From assembly GCA_033030425.1 (NCBI GenBank), contig JAUFSD010000009.1, positions 310,001-374,000 of the forward strand: 64,000 bases of DNA. Direction: 5' to 3'. A model generated the notes under the pieces. That model had not been told where the DNA came from and ran no database searches. It saw only the letters and a list, made by a program, of their open reading frames with translations. Shown here in pieces: positions 12,153 through 26,100 of this stretch (position 1 is the first letter of the stretch; every line of letters begins with the position of its first letter). Made by a program: the position numbers and the translations under genes. This DNA is from Verpa conica. Lineage: Eukaryota; Ascomycota; Pezizomycetes; Pezizales; Morchellaceae.

Positions 12153-13235
12153 CTACACAATCTGCTTCTCAAAAAACGGAATCACATCTTTAACCCACCG
12201 CTCATACACCCCCGCATTATACCCATGTCCCCAATTCTCCACCAGGACCAACACACACTCAACCCCCCAGCGCTCCAAATCACGGGCAGTCTTCTCTGAC
12301 TCCCTCACAAAAACAGACTTATCCCCAGTACCATGAACAATAAAACTCGGCGGAAACCCGCCATCCACCTGAAGCTCCGGAAACAGCACCTTGGCATCAT
12401 CAGGAACGAGAGTCTCCAGCTGCACAGAAGCATCATTACTAAACGCCGCCAGAAACGACGCACAAAGGCCCGGTTTCCCCGTCAAGTAATCCAGCCGCGT
12501 CCCAGTGTGAGACGCAAGTATTGCAAGAAACGGTCTTGTCCCCGGGGATGCATCGGCGTTTTTAGAGGACGGCCAATTCCAGTAGAAGTCCGAGCAGGGT
12601 TTTAAAGATTTGAACTCGTTGCTATTGGGGTTGGAGTATTTTTTGTATATGCCGAGAAGAAGCTTCTTTTTTAGGTGGGGTTTGGGCGTGAAGTAGTATG
12701 GCATTAGGAGGTCTCCGCCTTGGCCGGAGAGTGAGAAGAAGGCTTTGGGCTTGGGAGTGCCGTGGATTGCGGCTTGTCGTGCTACGTAGGCGCCCCCGCT
12801 GTGCCCGCTAACGAGGATTCGGGTGGGGTCCGGTTGGTGGGTGGGTAGTAATGTTGGAAGTGTCGTGGAGATGTATGTAAAGAGGGCTTGGATGTCTTCA
12901 AGGATATCATGACCTGTGGAAGGTAAAAGCAGACGGTAGTCGGCTGATATGAAGATCCAGCCTTTTGAGAGTACTCCATCTGAATATCAATAATGCATCA
13001 GTTAATTGCTGAGTTCTAGGACTAAGTATGGTTTCTTTGGAGTTACTATAAACTTGCCTTTAAATTCGGGCAAGATTGATTTTCTGTTTCCGCGGAATAC
13101 ACCACCGCCATGGAAAAAGATGACTACTGGGGTAAGAGGTACCTCTGGCGATGAGGCAGCTTCTGGGAGATAGACATCCAAGTGGATATCAAGCTCGCCG
13201 ATGGTAGAATACACGAAAGTTTGTGGTTCGGACAT
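12153..13235 (-). CDS. Alpha/beta hydrolase (carboxylesterase-like), GC-AG intron
   Basis: Exons 13058-13235 and 12153-12979; 334 aa. The junction uses a GC donor (AAAG|GCAAGT) and a TTCAG acceptor, and restores the family sequence EFKDGVLSKGWIFISADYR. Features of the alpha/beta hydrolase fold-3/esterase group are clear: the HGGG oxyanion motif (residues 42-45), the nucleophile elbow GHSGG with Ser120, Asp279 in HGTGDKS, and His311 in WGHGYN. No signal peptide, so probably cytosolic. An upstream in-frame ATG at 13331 would add 32 residues; I prefer 13235 because MSEPQTF starts the conserved part. The natural ester or amide substrate cannot be told. Its neighbour on the same strand is a secreted aromatic-ring dioxygenase, which would fit breakdown of plant phenolic esters, but that is inference. 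Confidence 0.85.
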
Positions 13236-13895
13236 TGTGGTTGAGTGGACTATCTTGTTGGAGTTTATCGAACAAAGCTTTATTTGTGTGCTACCATGAG
13301 CCTTTGCAGGGGTGGGAACCTGTGCATTCATGAGTCATTATATTAGACCCAGGGTACTCAGGGTACTGGGTTAGTGCTGATGTTTACAGCCACAGATGTT
13401 GATACAACGGTCTAACTGCATAGGAAGAAAGAATGTAAGAATATATTGCCGTAAGACGGTCTGGAATGTGCAATGCTTATCATTGACAGGTACGGCCAGA
13501 CTCCTGAATAGGTTTAGACTACAAGAGTGCTGTGCCTATTATCTACGGGTAAATAATCCTTCTTTCGTGGCTCATCAGCTATGCTAATTCGAGGTTCTTG
13601 GGATTTGCTCTAACTGGCTAATATCAATTCAACCTAATCAATGTCCGGGTCACTGTTTCTGGCAGATTCTCTTGAAGTAGCTCTGCAATTGCAATAACTA
13701 ATAGATATATCTTAATCTCTTAAACCCTCGTACAACTTTTCTCCATACATAGCTTACATCGTCTTCACAAGTAGAACCTAACTCTTCAAATAATACAATA
13801 TAAGAAACAAAAATAAAGAAAAGCCCTGCTTTCATGTACCAACAACCCTACTAACCCCTCTGCGAAAAGGTACTTACAAAAGAACCCCCACTCCT
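13236..13895. other. Intergenic, no supported gene
   Basis: AT-rich; separates the hydrolase start from the end of the intradiol dioxygenase gene. Nothing coding seen. Confidence 0.55.
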
Positions 13896-15324
13896 TTATG
13901 CAGAAGATGGAAGTGCACTGGTAACATCAGTGGGGACACCACTGGGAGCAACACCACTGGGAGCACCACCACTTGGGAAAGTTCCATTAGGAATAGTACC
14001 ATTCATACCACCACCATTCCCATCACCACCAACAGCACCAACACCAGCAGCAAGAGTATCCGAGTAATCAACCGAGGTATCAACACCAATAGTGATATAC
14101 GCCAAGAGACCATCCGTCAACACATCACCGAGATACTCCACAGTCGCCGTAGCATCATACTCGCTAGTGTTTCCCTGAGGGAACCACATATCTGCAGCAT
14201 TGGTCAAGCGAACAATCGAGTTGGTGTTGTAGACCTCCGCGTTGTCTATTTCTTCAAGGATTGACTCGGGGAAGAAGATCTGGCCGATATGGGAGACGGT
14301 GCCGCCGGTGTAGGTGTTGTTCTCGAGGGCGGTGCCGTTGATGTGTGCGGCGACGTGCAGATGTGTGGCACGGCCGTCGTACCAGCCTGGGAAGTTTGTG
14401 ATCATTTGGACGATCCCGTCAGAATCGGTGGATTGGATGCCGCGGAGGAAAGTAAGCCCAACGGTGTCTTCGGCGGAGACGCCAGAGTAGACACCAGTAG
14501 CATTGCTAAAGAGAAATGTTGTATTAGTAAAACTATTCATAGTATGATATATAAAAAGGATGGTTTTGGGTGGTATTTTACCAGTGCCAGAAATCTATGT
14601 AAGCGTCTGGAATAACTTCACAGGTGTTGACATCGACAAATTGAACATCGAGGAGAAGCTCGACTCCGTACTCGTCCTCTCTCATGTCCTCACGGATGAG
14701 CTCCCCGGCGACGTAGTAAGGTCCAACAGTCAACTCTGGAGTCAAGACACACTCGACAGAAGGGAACAGCGCGGTAAGGTCAGCAGCTGAAGTTCCAGTT
14801 GACGAAGCAGGGCTGGTAGATGTTGCATCTACAACGACCGAAGTCAAGGTCGAGGTCGTAGACGAAGTCAAGGCTGTGGAAGTCAAAGCCGAGGTTGTGC
14901 CTTGGTTACCAGCCCTAGTGCTAGTGGTAGGATTTCTACCAGGTTGGTTGTTGCCTTGTCCGTTGTTCTTAGCAGGCTCTTGTGGCTGCTGCTGTTGCTG
15001 CTGCTGATTGCCTTTTCCTGTACTACGGTTAGAAATTGTAAAGGATCTATAGTATATTCATGAGATGTCACCTTGATTACCACCCTGCTGACGCTTCTTC
15101 AAGAGATGACGCTCAACCAAAGCATCCCTCTTGGTATTTCTCTTATGCAAGCGGTCACGGGACCTGAGCTTCTGAGAACAGTTCTCAAGAGAGCGACGAG
15201 CCTTGTTTTCGTGAATACCACGAGCAATGAGTTCGCTATTTGTGGGAGTTCCGTGTGCACCGGCAACAGAAAAAAGAGTAGTGGCTGCAAGAGCCGCGAC
15301 AGAAAAAGTTTCGACAATTCTCAT
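13896..15324 (-). CDS. Secreted intradiol ring-cleavage dioxygenase-like protein
   Basis: Exons 15072-15324, 14582-15017 and 13896-14505; 432 aa, all junctions in frame. A signal peptide (residues 1-23, ending SVAGA) is followed by a basic propeptide with several kexin-type sites (HKR, TKR, KKR), then a Gln-rich and Ser/Thr-rich linker. The dioxygenase domain starts near residue 175: VGPYYVAGELIR, then FWHCNATGVYSGV, then FPGWYDGRATHLHV. Intradiol enzymes open catechol-type rings using Fe(III) held by two Tyr and two His; candidates here are Tyr185 or Tyr186, Tyr272, His278 and His280. The tail is Gly/Pro/Ser-rich. Extracellular fungal members of this family are thought to act on lignin-derived phenolics; the substrate here is unknown. 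The poly-Gln stretch right after intron 1 may vary in length between strains. Confidence 0.9.
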
Positions 15325-18300
15325 GGTGAAAAGCTTTTGGAATTTAAAAAGAAAAAAAACGACTGGTATGTAGTTGAAGAACTAAGTTGTGGAAGAAAAA
15401 GAGAGTGTTTGCTTTCAGGTACTGGAGATGTCTAGCTAGTTTGGATTTATGGTCTGTTGGGAGGAGGATCCTATCGGATCTTATATTCAACGTTTAGACT
15501 CTATATAAGGGATTTCAAAACAACAATTGTAGTATCCACTTCCACAATGACGAGAACGCGCGTCCTCCTGCCAGGAGCCAGAGGCGAGTAGCCAATTTGC
15601 TGAATGCCCTGCGATAGTAATGGGAAGCCTAAATGCTAATGTTCACTTTGGGATGTATACCACTAACTTAATCTAGCTACATAGGCAGAGAGAAATAGTA
15701 CAGGTACTCTAAGTACTTACGTTGTCCAATCAGCGTATATTGAAAGGAGACATTTTCTGGGTAATCGAATTCCCCGGATGAAAAAAAAAGGAGCAGATAC
15801 TGGGGAACAAATTTTATGTAGTTGAAACAGGGGCCTTGTCTGTCAGGTTCGGAAAGGGCCGCGAGGCCCTAGTCGTCTCACGATCGGTACCAGACCTAGG
15901 CATCTTGTAGAGCATTCGGTAACTCTACGTGGCTGATGCTTAACACACATACACACCTTTAAAGCAAAGATTCAGTTGTCAAATTTAATCCCGCGACACG
16001 AGCCAGGACACCCGGATAAAGATAGTGGCGAAGGGCGATAGGTTGAAACATCACCATCATAGCGCCAAGACAAACCGTCAAGGGGCAACGTAATCAATAC
16101 ACGGACATTTTACCGACCTTTTTTCAGAATAATGGACTCTTGTTTGTATGGTGGGGCTCTCTAGTATCCAGTGATCCCCGGGGATCTCATCTGTAGGGCC
16201 TGGGCAACGGTTTTTTACGTGGCCCACCCTATCTCTTTATGCATGAGTGATGTATCATGATTAAGCCCCTAATATCAAATACAAGCGCCGTAATTGGCAC
16301 AAAAACCAGAACGCCAGGGGTCAACCTCACCCATTGGACAGCCAACCTACCAGCACGTTAAGTCGAGACGAACCAAATAAACCATTACCAGATAGGCGTA
16401 TTCTGAATCTTTCCTGTTTCGAATACATCATCTGAAGGACTAATCGAGCTCAAGCTAGAAGGCACATTCTCCAACTTTCTGATGATGAGCGGAATAGAAT
16501 ATACAGGCCAGCCAGCCAACCTGAATTCCTTTGTTTTTTACACCCCCATGGCTTATGGCTACTTTCAGTCGATTGATTACAACCAGTTAATGTAGTTCTA
16601 ATTCATGCATGTGTAAGCACGTCCCAATTCTTATCCTATGGGTCTTTCCGACGCGTGTCCTAGAACTTTCGAACATGAATTAAGCATCTTTTGCATTGAC
16701 CGAGCATGGGGTGGATAGTGCTCCTTTAGCAGCACGCCAACCTCAACAGGGTAGCTCCTCGAGGTGCATTTGATTTGATACAGTAATCAAATAACAAGGG
16801 GTAGAACGATCAGAATGTTGGATATGCATAAGGAATCGATTACGTTGTGTAGATATATATCTAGGCTGTGTAAAATATGATACTAAGTCATTCATCATAG
16901 AATCTTTCTTATGGGAGCATATATATTCAATGCACAATGGGGTGTTGGGAGCATGAAAGACTCTGTACTCGATAAAGAGAGAGAGAAAAACACTTTTTCC
17001 ACTAATAGTCGTGTCACTACTAACCCCGGCTCTATCCACAAGAACAGCCCCACACCTCCACTGAACGCGTCACCAGCGCCTAAGCTAGTAGTGGCTGGTA
17101 CATTACTATCAAACCTCGTTGTTATTCACTCAAGATTTGTATCTTGTCACTGAGGTAATTGCATAGTATGGTGTAAGCTTGGTCCTTTTAGCTGCCGTGC
17201 GTACCTAGCTCTTGATATGTAAAAGAATTAAAACGATTGGTTAATGTGTTCTGTAGTTGTCGAAACATTTGTGTGGCTATCTACTCACAGATTGACTATA
17301 CCTTGAGTAAATATCTGTCCGGCTGAAGATAAGTAGAAGCCTGTGGAAGGAGGTTGGGGGGGTTTACGTATACTTCTAAAGTTTGATATCACTTGCATAG
17401 CTAGAATCTTAATGACGTTTATCTGCAAGACCCCAAAGCAGAGAAAACTTGGACTCCCCAATAATAACAATATATCCTTCTCACAGTAATAGATGTGCTA
17501 CACGCGTCTCGCTTCGTAATCTTTCGGTTAAATGTCTAACTAGATCTAGTTATAGTCTTAATTATAGCATACTTGATCATTTTTTTTCCCCATTAAAATT
17601 AATACCTTCATGCGGTCACGGCTCCGGTGGTGTCGCGTCGGTAGTCCACTCCCTTATTACATTTGTGGAAAATGATCAGGTCCTAGATAGACTTGTCTTT
17701 CCTATGATGAAATCACTATTTAAAGGATTTTCAGAAGTTCTACTAAACCGAGTGATAATCTATGATGGGTCCCAAACCCCTTTTCACCTATTAGACCTAC
17801 TCCTTCTAAGAGATACATACGATCAATGCATACCTCTCTCTTCTTACATTCATTTGTTAGCCTCGCCACTAACAAAGTATGATTTGATAGTATAGCATGA
17901 CCTTTCTCCAATGGGCTCGAATCAACTTCACCAGTCACAGCGAGAGAGATTCCCTCCAAATACAACAAAGACTCAGTTCTACCATACTATTTCCTGTAGG
18001 AAGGCATATTCTCTCACAAAAAGCTCTCCGAGTTTCCAGTGGATCCAGAATATAGTCGGAAATTCATATTATCTATCATTTTTGTCACCAAAGTGATGGG
18101 CATCCTCTTTCTAGCTAGGGATGGTAGGTGTGTGTTGCTAAGACTCGCGCTTCTAGGTCTCATTCTAGAGAGGTATCAACATTATCACCTCTGGGTAGGG
18201 AGCACTTAGAACGCATTTTTTGGCCTAGGAATCAATATCCTCCTTTAATTCCTCCTTATCTGTCCCTCCTATGTTATGGAGCCCAATTGGTTTCATAACC

Positions 18301-21300
18301 TTGCTTTCTAGCAAGCTCTATTTCTGCTATTGAATATGAAGAGTAAAGTTAATCAACGGAGATAACTAGATAACTAATGGTACGTGACTTTACTCAGGTA
18401 CATTTGTCTCTACCCGTACGTACGGTTGTTAGCTAAGTACTATAGATTCTAGCTCTAGAGAAGAACCTTACGAAGGTTTACTATCTCTTAAATGCATAGC
18501 GGGTTTCTTATATAGCATTCTCCTTGGCAGATGGGAATGAAAGCTGGATTTTCCACGATGATAGGGGCTCTTTGTAAATCTTTGGGAATGTTTAGTGGAA
18601 TATTTTACGTGTTGGTTCGCCCAGCTAGTACTCCTGCAGTCTTTGCTCTTCCCCTGAGTACAAAATCGTTAACTCGGTGTTTGAAATATGTTTCTCTAGG
18701 TTGGCAAGGCTACGTATAAAACTAGTAGATCCAGTCTGGGCCCCGGACTCCGAGGCTATGGCTACTACTTCAACTTTCTATTCCAAAAACAAAACCCAGT
18801 TGAATATTTACCGAAGTCTGAGAATAACATCCCCTAGCCCATACAGTATTATTGGGTCAAATTTAACTTATATTTATTTTAGTGAAAATACCCCTTTAGC
18901 TAGATTGAAACGAAATCCGCTTCTTTCCTTCTAAATCCCACATATTTTTATAAACATCTCAGAGACAGCCGTATGTATTCCCGCAGAAATATTTCATAGG
19001 CAATATATTCTATCTTTTTGCCTAAGACTAGTTCTACATACAAGTGTATATTGACCTCTAAGAAGCTTCATAACATTTTACTTGAAGATGCTACTCGACC
19101 GTTACACGTCTCGGCATGCTTAGGCCTATTGACTGGAGATACCTGAATCCATGTCATCGAGCCGAAACCGTGGTCTAGCCACATTTTTCTGAATATGATG
19201 CCTAAGGGAACTTAGTCGAAAAAAACCTGGTCGAACTAACCGTATTTTCGAGACAGTACTTAGGTGGGCAAGGTTCTATTTGTTTAGACTAGAATGATCT
19301 AGTGCTCCGGATGATTGTGAAGTATTTAGATTCATTGACTAAATTATCATATTATCGGCTTTGGTGATAGATCTACATAGCTAGAAGCTATTCGTGGGTA
19401 CCGCGTGCGAAGAAGCATGTCCCAGCAACTCTTGCTCTAAGGTTCTTTTCTAGATCTGTACTTCGGTGCCCTGCTAGATGAAATATATATAATATTAGTA
19501 ATCTGTTATGATATGATATTGTTAGAGCGAATAACTTACGCTATACAGAACGGAAAGCTTAGGAATATTCCAGGGGCCCAAGCCTTAGATCTTAAACATA
19601 TCTTAAAACTATGACGTTCCTTTGAACATGAAGTTTTATCCCCAAAAATACACAAAATTAGACCAGAATACCCACGGCACGGTGACAGGAATTAAAGGTT
19701 GTTTGTGGGAATATCTTTTGCTTATCCAACACGGATATAAATACCCCCGAAGTCAATCAGCCTAATTAAGCTTAGGTGAATGAAACAAACTTGAGTAATT
19801 GATCGAATATGTGAGATATGTAACACTAATTAGCCTTATTTGAATATAGTGTTAGTTATTAATCTGACTAAGACCGGGAATATGATTTTCCGAGAAAAAC
19901 AGTATTATAGATTTGTTAATTTACGCCGGCCATTTGACCCCGTTGGGCAATCCACCCCGTAACAGGTAATTCAGATAGTCCGATTTTGTGCATAGTTAGG
20001 CGTAATATGATCGTTCCGGTATATAGGAGTAAGAGAATCCGTGCTTACTAAATGAATACTCCTGTAATAAGTAAATATTCTCGTGAGAAGACATCCAAAC
20101 AAATAATCAGAGATTAGTCCTTGAACGCACCTAAATGATGTGAGGTCTCCGTTTCTCTTGAATAGAAATACATCTACCATTTTTGATAGCCTTCCTCCAA
20201 TCAATTTAGTCTCCTTCGGCTATACTTTCTAGAACCTAGTTGAACTTCGTATGATTTCTCTAATATTATTTGACAGAACGAGATCATTTGAATGACCTTG
20301 ATTGGACTTATCTGGCGTAGAACTCAAGCTCGTTCAAGGTAGTTGTTGGTACTAATAACATCCTTAGTACTCTTCTGTGACGGCCCTAGGAGTCAAGTCA
20401 GAAACATGTTAGCCCTCACTTCAAGCAGCCCACTCCCCTCCCTCACTGGCTTAATACCTGAATAGATAAATATCGAGGCCATCCCGCTAGCAATGTAGCA
20501 AACGTAAGTCTTGAACTACTATAGAGCAAACACAAACATGTTCATGGCAAAATATCCCAATACCATGATTTATCCACTTTTCCTGAAATACTGAACCCCA
20601 AAACCACAGGAATCGAGAACGTATTAGCTAGGGTGAGTTATAAATAAAAGGGTGATTCCGAACCTTAAAGAGTGTATGTAATAGCTAGTGCGGTGCACTT
20701 ATTCTATAGGTACTCTGAGAATGACACATCCACACTGAATACAAAAAGTCTTTATCTCAACTTCCCAATAAAGCCTTCGCGAAGAATCTTAAGTAACTGT
20801 GGTGATTATCATTCTCTCTGCACTGGTTACAGAAAGTACTGTTAGCAGCAATGTCTTGGCCTGCCTCACAACGGAGACTGGGGATTAGATAAAAGTTTGG
20901 TCTCTGTTCAGATCTAAAATGCAGTTTCGACATTGTAGGTTGAATGACATCTCCTATCTCTGTACAATATTAGGTAGGGAGTTGTTGTGTATATTTCGGG
21001 ATAGAAAGAGGTTTTTAAGATGTAGGGAATAAAGGCGGGGTTTAATACGATGGTAGTGGAGATGGTGGTCGTAGTAGATGGATGTATGTAGAATCTAGAA
21101 GCATACTCTACGGGTTAGCGGAGAAGTGATTCCTCTACGGCAGCACAGTTTGACTTTTTAGGAGGCTTCGCGGTTAGCTACACTTAAGGCCCAGCACCGA
21201 ACAAAATAAAGGATTTTCCTAAAACTATATGGGTAGAGACAGCTATTCGTGGGCTAAAGCGAGCCAAGATTTTCAATCCTTTATTTCTTTTGTAGCCAAA

Positions 21301-22889
21301 GTTTTAATGGTAAAGATAAAGGTAAAACCTTGTGATTGTATGCATATGTAATTAGGAGGCTGGGTTAGCAGAACCGTTCACAGAAAATCTAGCCATCAAG
21401 TCCCAAGTTGTGTGTAATCAATACCCCACATAAAACCATCGAAGGGGGTAATTTCTGAAAGTATCCTTTATAGATAGTTCCCCTCCCCAGAACTACCACC
21501 TAGTATTCGGCATAGGAGTCGGTCTCCCAAACCAACTATCCGGGGCGGGTTTGAACTTTAACAGTCCTCCATCAACCTAATTAACTACCCGGACTCAACG
21601 GGGCCCCGCCGGTTGTCCCCCCGTTTGGGTGGTTCCCTCACCGAGAACTAGGCCGGAACCCGGCCCGCCCTAAGACAAACGCTACTGACAACTACGTCCA
21701 CCTTCAGACATAATTATCTAGCTCTCGCACCCGTCACCTCCCATTACACCTCATCCCTGAGTACTATGATATCTACAATTATGCTAATACAATATCTGAT
21801 ATCACATGTCCAATACTAGTGGGAAAGTTCTTTTTTTGACTCATTTGATGTCCCAGACAAGATGGTACTCGGGGCAGGCCATAAGTACCAGATAATGTGC
21901 ATGTACTTGTGATAAATTCATTCATTCAGTACCAGATAATACAAGTCTTATTTTCACCAATCAATATATATATATATTTATTCGCTAAAGGCGATTACCT
22001 TCAATAGAACCCATACCCAAGACTTACATTGTCCAGTATTTATGGCCTACCCCGAGTATTATTACCACTATACATATTACCAGAGATTGGTTGATAAAAG
22101 AGTGCAGTTGTAACGCCTTAACATTAATGCACCTGGGACATGGAAGAGAGTACTGACAACGCGGCCGGCATCCAGCAGAATAATGAGACTACCCTGGTGA
22201 TTCTTATACGAGGAGGGAAAATCTAAGAGCAGAATGATACATTCATCTGGGATAACAACGTTATCCTAAAATAGGCGCGTCTCGTTCACAGACCTCTAAA
22301 ATTAGACTTGCTGGCTGCAATCCAGGAATATAACAAGATTAAGAAGCAAAAACCATAAACCTACTCACAAAGTATGCCTTAGATAACTCGTGGGCTATAA
22401 CTGTCGTTAGGAGAAGTGTAAATCTAAGCTACCATAGATAGATCCACCAGAATAGAAATCTATATATAGTATTCATCGCACGCGCGCTACCCCGTCCAAT
22501 ACCGAAAAATTTCCAGGAGACAGTCACGTCCCTTACACTCGAGATTCATCAAAGGCCAGTGGAAACGATCTTCTTTCCAGAAAACCGCTCATCCGATACA
22601 AGGTTCGAAAACCCTATCAGTATAGGACATAGTATTTGTATTCCCAGTTACAGTGAGACAGAGATAGTCGGATTTTTGATACTAGATCAAAAACAAGATA
22701 TCCAATTACCAATGAGCACGTTTGCACTGCCGGGTCGGCCACTCAAAGGAAAGGTCAAGGAATTACCTATCCTCCCCCGATGTACCCGACATCCCAAAGT
22801 CCATAGTATACCCCGCCAGGCCGTGATTACTTCGGTGATGTTGATGGTACCATCAAAGTTGAACTAGGCCTAGCTATTTTTTGACAATA
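15325..22889. other. Gene desert, AT-rich, no supported gene
   Basis: More than 7 kb with only short frames. The longest (17449-17895, plus, 148 codons) overlaps an 82-codon minus frame and has no recognisable motif, intron signals or biased codon use. Local GC-rich patches at about 15850-15900 and 21540-21670 may be remnants of older mobile elements. A 13-bp direct repeat (AGTACCAGATAAT) occurs near 21885 and 21935. I could not recognise any transposase, reverse transcriptase or integrase motif. Confidence 0.55.
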
Positions 22890-23160
22890 GGGCAGTCTAC
22901 CCGTCTTGAGAGTAGGACTTGACGGCCTACTACTCATAGTCTGTCCTTTACCAGCCCGGGGCCCGCCCTAGGGTTATAGGGTTAGGGTTATTGAATACTA
23001 TAATCCACAATTGGAATCGTAAGGTGGTCTATATTAAGATAATTTAGTATAATCGAGAGCCTCTCCAAAGGCCTTGGCAAGAACCGTAGGGCCCTATGGG
23101 GGCCCTGACTCCCTATAGTCCGTCCAGTCTACCCTCTCCCATAGGGCTATTGCCAATACT
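22890..23160. repeat. Dispersed repeat, copy A
   Basis: Several blocks match a second locus at 44808-45260: GGCCTTGGCAAG with flanks at 23055-23095, AGTCCGTCCAGTC at about 23117, and GCCCGCCCTAGGG at about 22965. A telomere-like doublet (GGGTTAGGGTTA) lies inside at about 22978-22990. Probably a degraded mobile element; class unknown. Confidence 0.55.
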
Positions 23161-26100
23161 AGCCTACCTACAGATATTTGGATGGATTTTGGGCTACTAT
23201 AACATAAGACAATATTCAAGGCAACCCAATTGGCAGTCGTGGCCAAAGGAAAACCAACTAAACGACTGTCCGCTGGAGGAGTCTCTGGCTCCCTGGTTGT
23301 AGTACGAAAGCCGCAAGGAGTAGCAACTAGTAGGGATTGTGTTTGGAGGTTGCGTTACCAGTGATGGAACGGGATTAACATTTGAAAGTGTTTAGCAGCG
23401 ACTTTTCGTAGTGCTGAAAAACTCTGACAATATACCTAACCACTATAGGTACTACACCGACTTACAAAGACCCCTGACTGCGCCAGCTATACTCTTTTCT
23501 TTAGTACCCTGCTTATACCGCCCTTCGTTATACTAGCGCTTGGGGTCATTTTAGAAAGTAATAGACAAAAGACTTATCATTAGAGTATAGTGATATCACT
23601 AGAAGAGGGGATTAATATCAACTATAATACCCAACCCCGCGACGATCTTAGGAGATTATGCAGGTGACAAAGGCTGAAATTTTATATCCCCCCCCTTCAT
23701 TTTACGAACCTATTTACAAACCCCCCACAGTACCAAGATAGTGACACAAATTTTTTATTCTGAAGCTGCTAAATTAGCGGAGGGCTTTAGATGTCAGTTA
23801 ACATCCACCTTGTTTAAATAAGTTAAAGAAGGACTAGGCGGCGTATGCAAGGGGGGGTAATTAAATTACATGGGTATGAAGTTGCTGTTGCGCTCCTTTT
23901 AAATCTTTCCTTTTTTACTGCGTTGGCCTTTTTTGATTTTTTTTTTCTCATCGATCGTTCTATTGTGAAGGGACAAAAAAAGCCTCTTACCCTGTTGGGA
24001 AAGGTACGGAAGAGGAGTGAGACAGGATATGTAGTTGTAGTGTCATCGGCTGTCGACGATACGTATAAGATACTTACACGTATTTAAGAAAAAAATTGTG
24101 GATGTTGAAATGCACGTGGGAGCAGATGGTACTTTAATTACTAAACTAAATGATAATGGAGATCGATCGGGGTGGCTCACGAATAATCACTCGTTCAGCT
24201 AAGAAATCTCCTACAACTGATGATTACTAGTACCTACATAAATCTGAATCCGGGGAAATGATATTACCTAGTTGGCCTATGGTAATTCTTTGTATGAACG
24301 ATTGTAGTATGTGAGATTAGCGATAACGTTTAGTTTGTGGAGAGGAGTAGATTCGCTAATCTGCAGGATAATAATAATACATGCTGCTAATTGAAGCCCT
24401 GTGAAACATTGCAATTTGTACCGCATATGATATGTAACCTACCACAATAACGTGTCCTCTGAGATTTCAAACGAGAGAAATAACACCAGGCAGCGAATAT
24501 GTAAGTAGAAATCTCATACCTCAGCTCTTTCATAGCTTTCCCAAGTATACATACGCCTCATAAGAGAGCTTAGAGGTTAGCACCGGGGGGATACCCTACT
24601 TCAGGGCATCTCCGACACGCTCAATGACGAACCGTAACCCACAGAAACGGAAATCGCCAACTAGCTAGATCGTTTACCAGAAAGCTTAAACCACGTGCAT
24701 TTCGGATAACCCGCATCCGGGCCTGCAGCGGCCTGAATTGACGATACTCCACTGAAGGGCCGAGGTCTCGTGTCTACAAATTGTTTACTTCCGAAAGAAG
24801 TGAAAGGATGAGGTGTCTTGCACAGACATGATTCTCGCGACCACGATGATCTACGACGCAAATAAAAAGGGATCTGAGAGTTGGGTTGTGGTTGAGTTGT
24901 GCTTATGGTTACTGACTAGGGGGGTCATACGCGATGGCGACTTTGCCCAGCGGGAACATCCGACGCGACCCGAGTACAGGTTTGATAGGTTCTCGCGATA
25001 CTCAGTTGGAGCATCTGGATCTACGGATAGCCATTGTACGACCAAATTTCTTTCCTGGAGAAGGGACGAATGGCGTTTACTGCTCTATGATCTCTCCAAC
25101 GAGTAGAGGTCTGCTTAAGGTCTGATCTTTAAGTGTTGTCTTAACCAAAAACCTTAACTCAGAGCCTCAATGGTCACTCTATTTTTGTCTATGATAAAGA
25201 TGATGTAGCTGCTGCTCTTCGAACACAAAGTGGGGATTTCTTCTCCTCTTCTAAGTTATTTTTTACAAGCATGTACCCTACCCGTTACCAATATCACAGG
25301 GTTCGGCTGATTAGATCCCCCCTGGCGGGATACTGCCTGTTAGTCGTACGAGGAGGCATCTATTATCAGAGAATTCTTCTTCGCCCAAGTGGACTTCTTC
25401 AGTTCCAAGTTCCAGAACCCATCCAGTGCCGAGTCTGGAATTGACTCTGCTTTTCACGATGTGTCTGAAAAGTCACCCGCTCTCACCACTCGGTGTTGTT
25501 GTGACGTCATCACGGCTTCCGGGTAGTTAGAGAAAACGAAACATGACCAGCGGGGGGGTTTATCGCAATTACATCTTGTCACAAATATACAAACGCCCCA
25601 AATTCATCACACACAGCCGCAGGGTGGGCATATGCTGTTAGCAATTGTACCTTGCCTGTCCCTATATCCGGCTATATTATTGCACTAGTAACAAAGACTA
25701 AACTCCAGGAACCAGGAGTATGTCTCTAGAGATAAAAAAGACCAGGGTCACCCCTTTTCCAACTCGCTTGAGGTAAATCATGTTTCTCCAGGTGCATGGT
25801 GGTACTGCGGAGACTGGAAGCGATAGGAAGCAGAGCTGTCGAGTTGGTGGTAGGTATGGACATATCCGTGGCATTAGGATATAGTGTGTTTAAATACCAG
25901 CGCATATCGAAGAGCCCTTCCGGAAGACAGTTGAAGGGCTTGAAGCAATTTTCGGAGCAAATCTTGTTTCCATCTGTCCCAGATCTATGCAATGATGGGA
26001 CGAAGGCACTCGTTGAAAAACAGAGGAGTCGCTCCTGATTGGTAGGGTCAGGGATGTTGCTGCAGGGGCAGGTTTCACCACCCGCGTGTTTGCAACACCC

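Noticed and set aside
12782..12979. Short frame starting at 12979 on the minus strand
   Set aside because: Shadow of the hydrolase second exon in another frame.
17449..17895. 148-codon frame as a gene
   Set aside because: No domain, no start context, overlaps another frame, and sits in AT-rich repeat debris.
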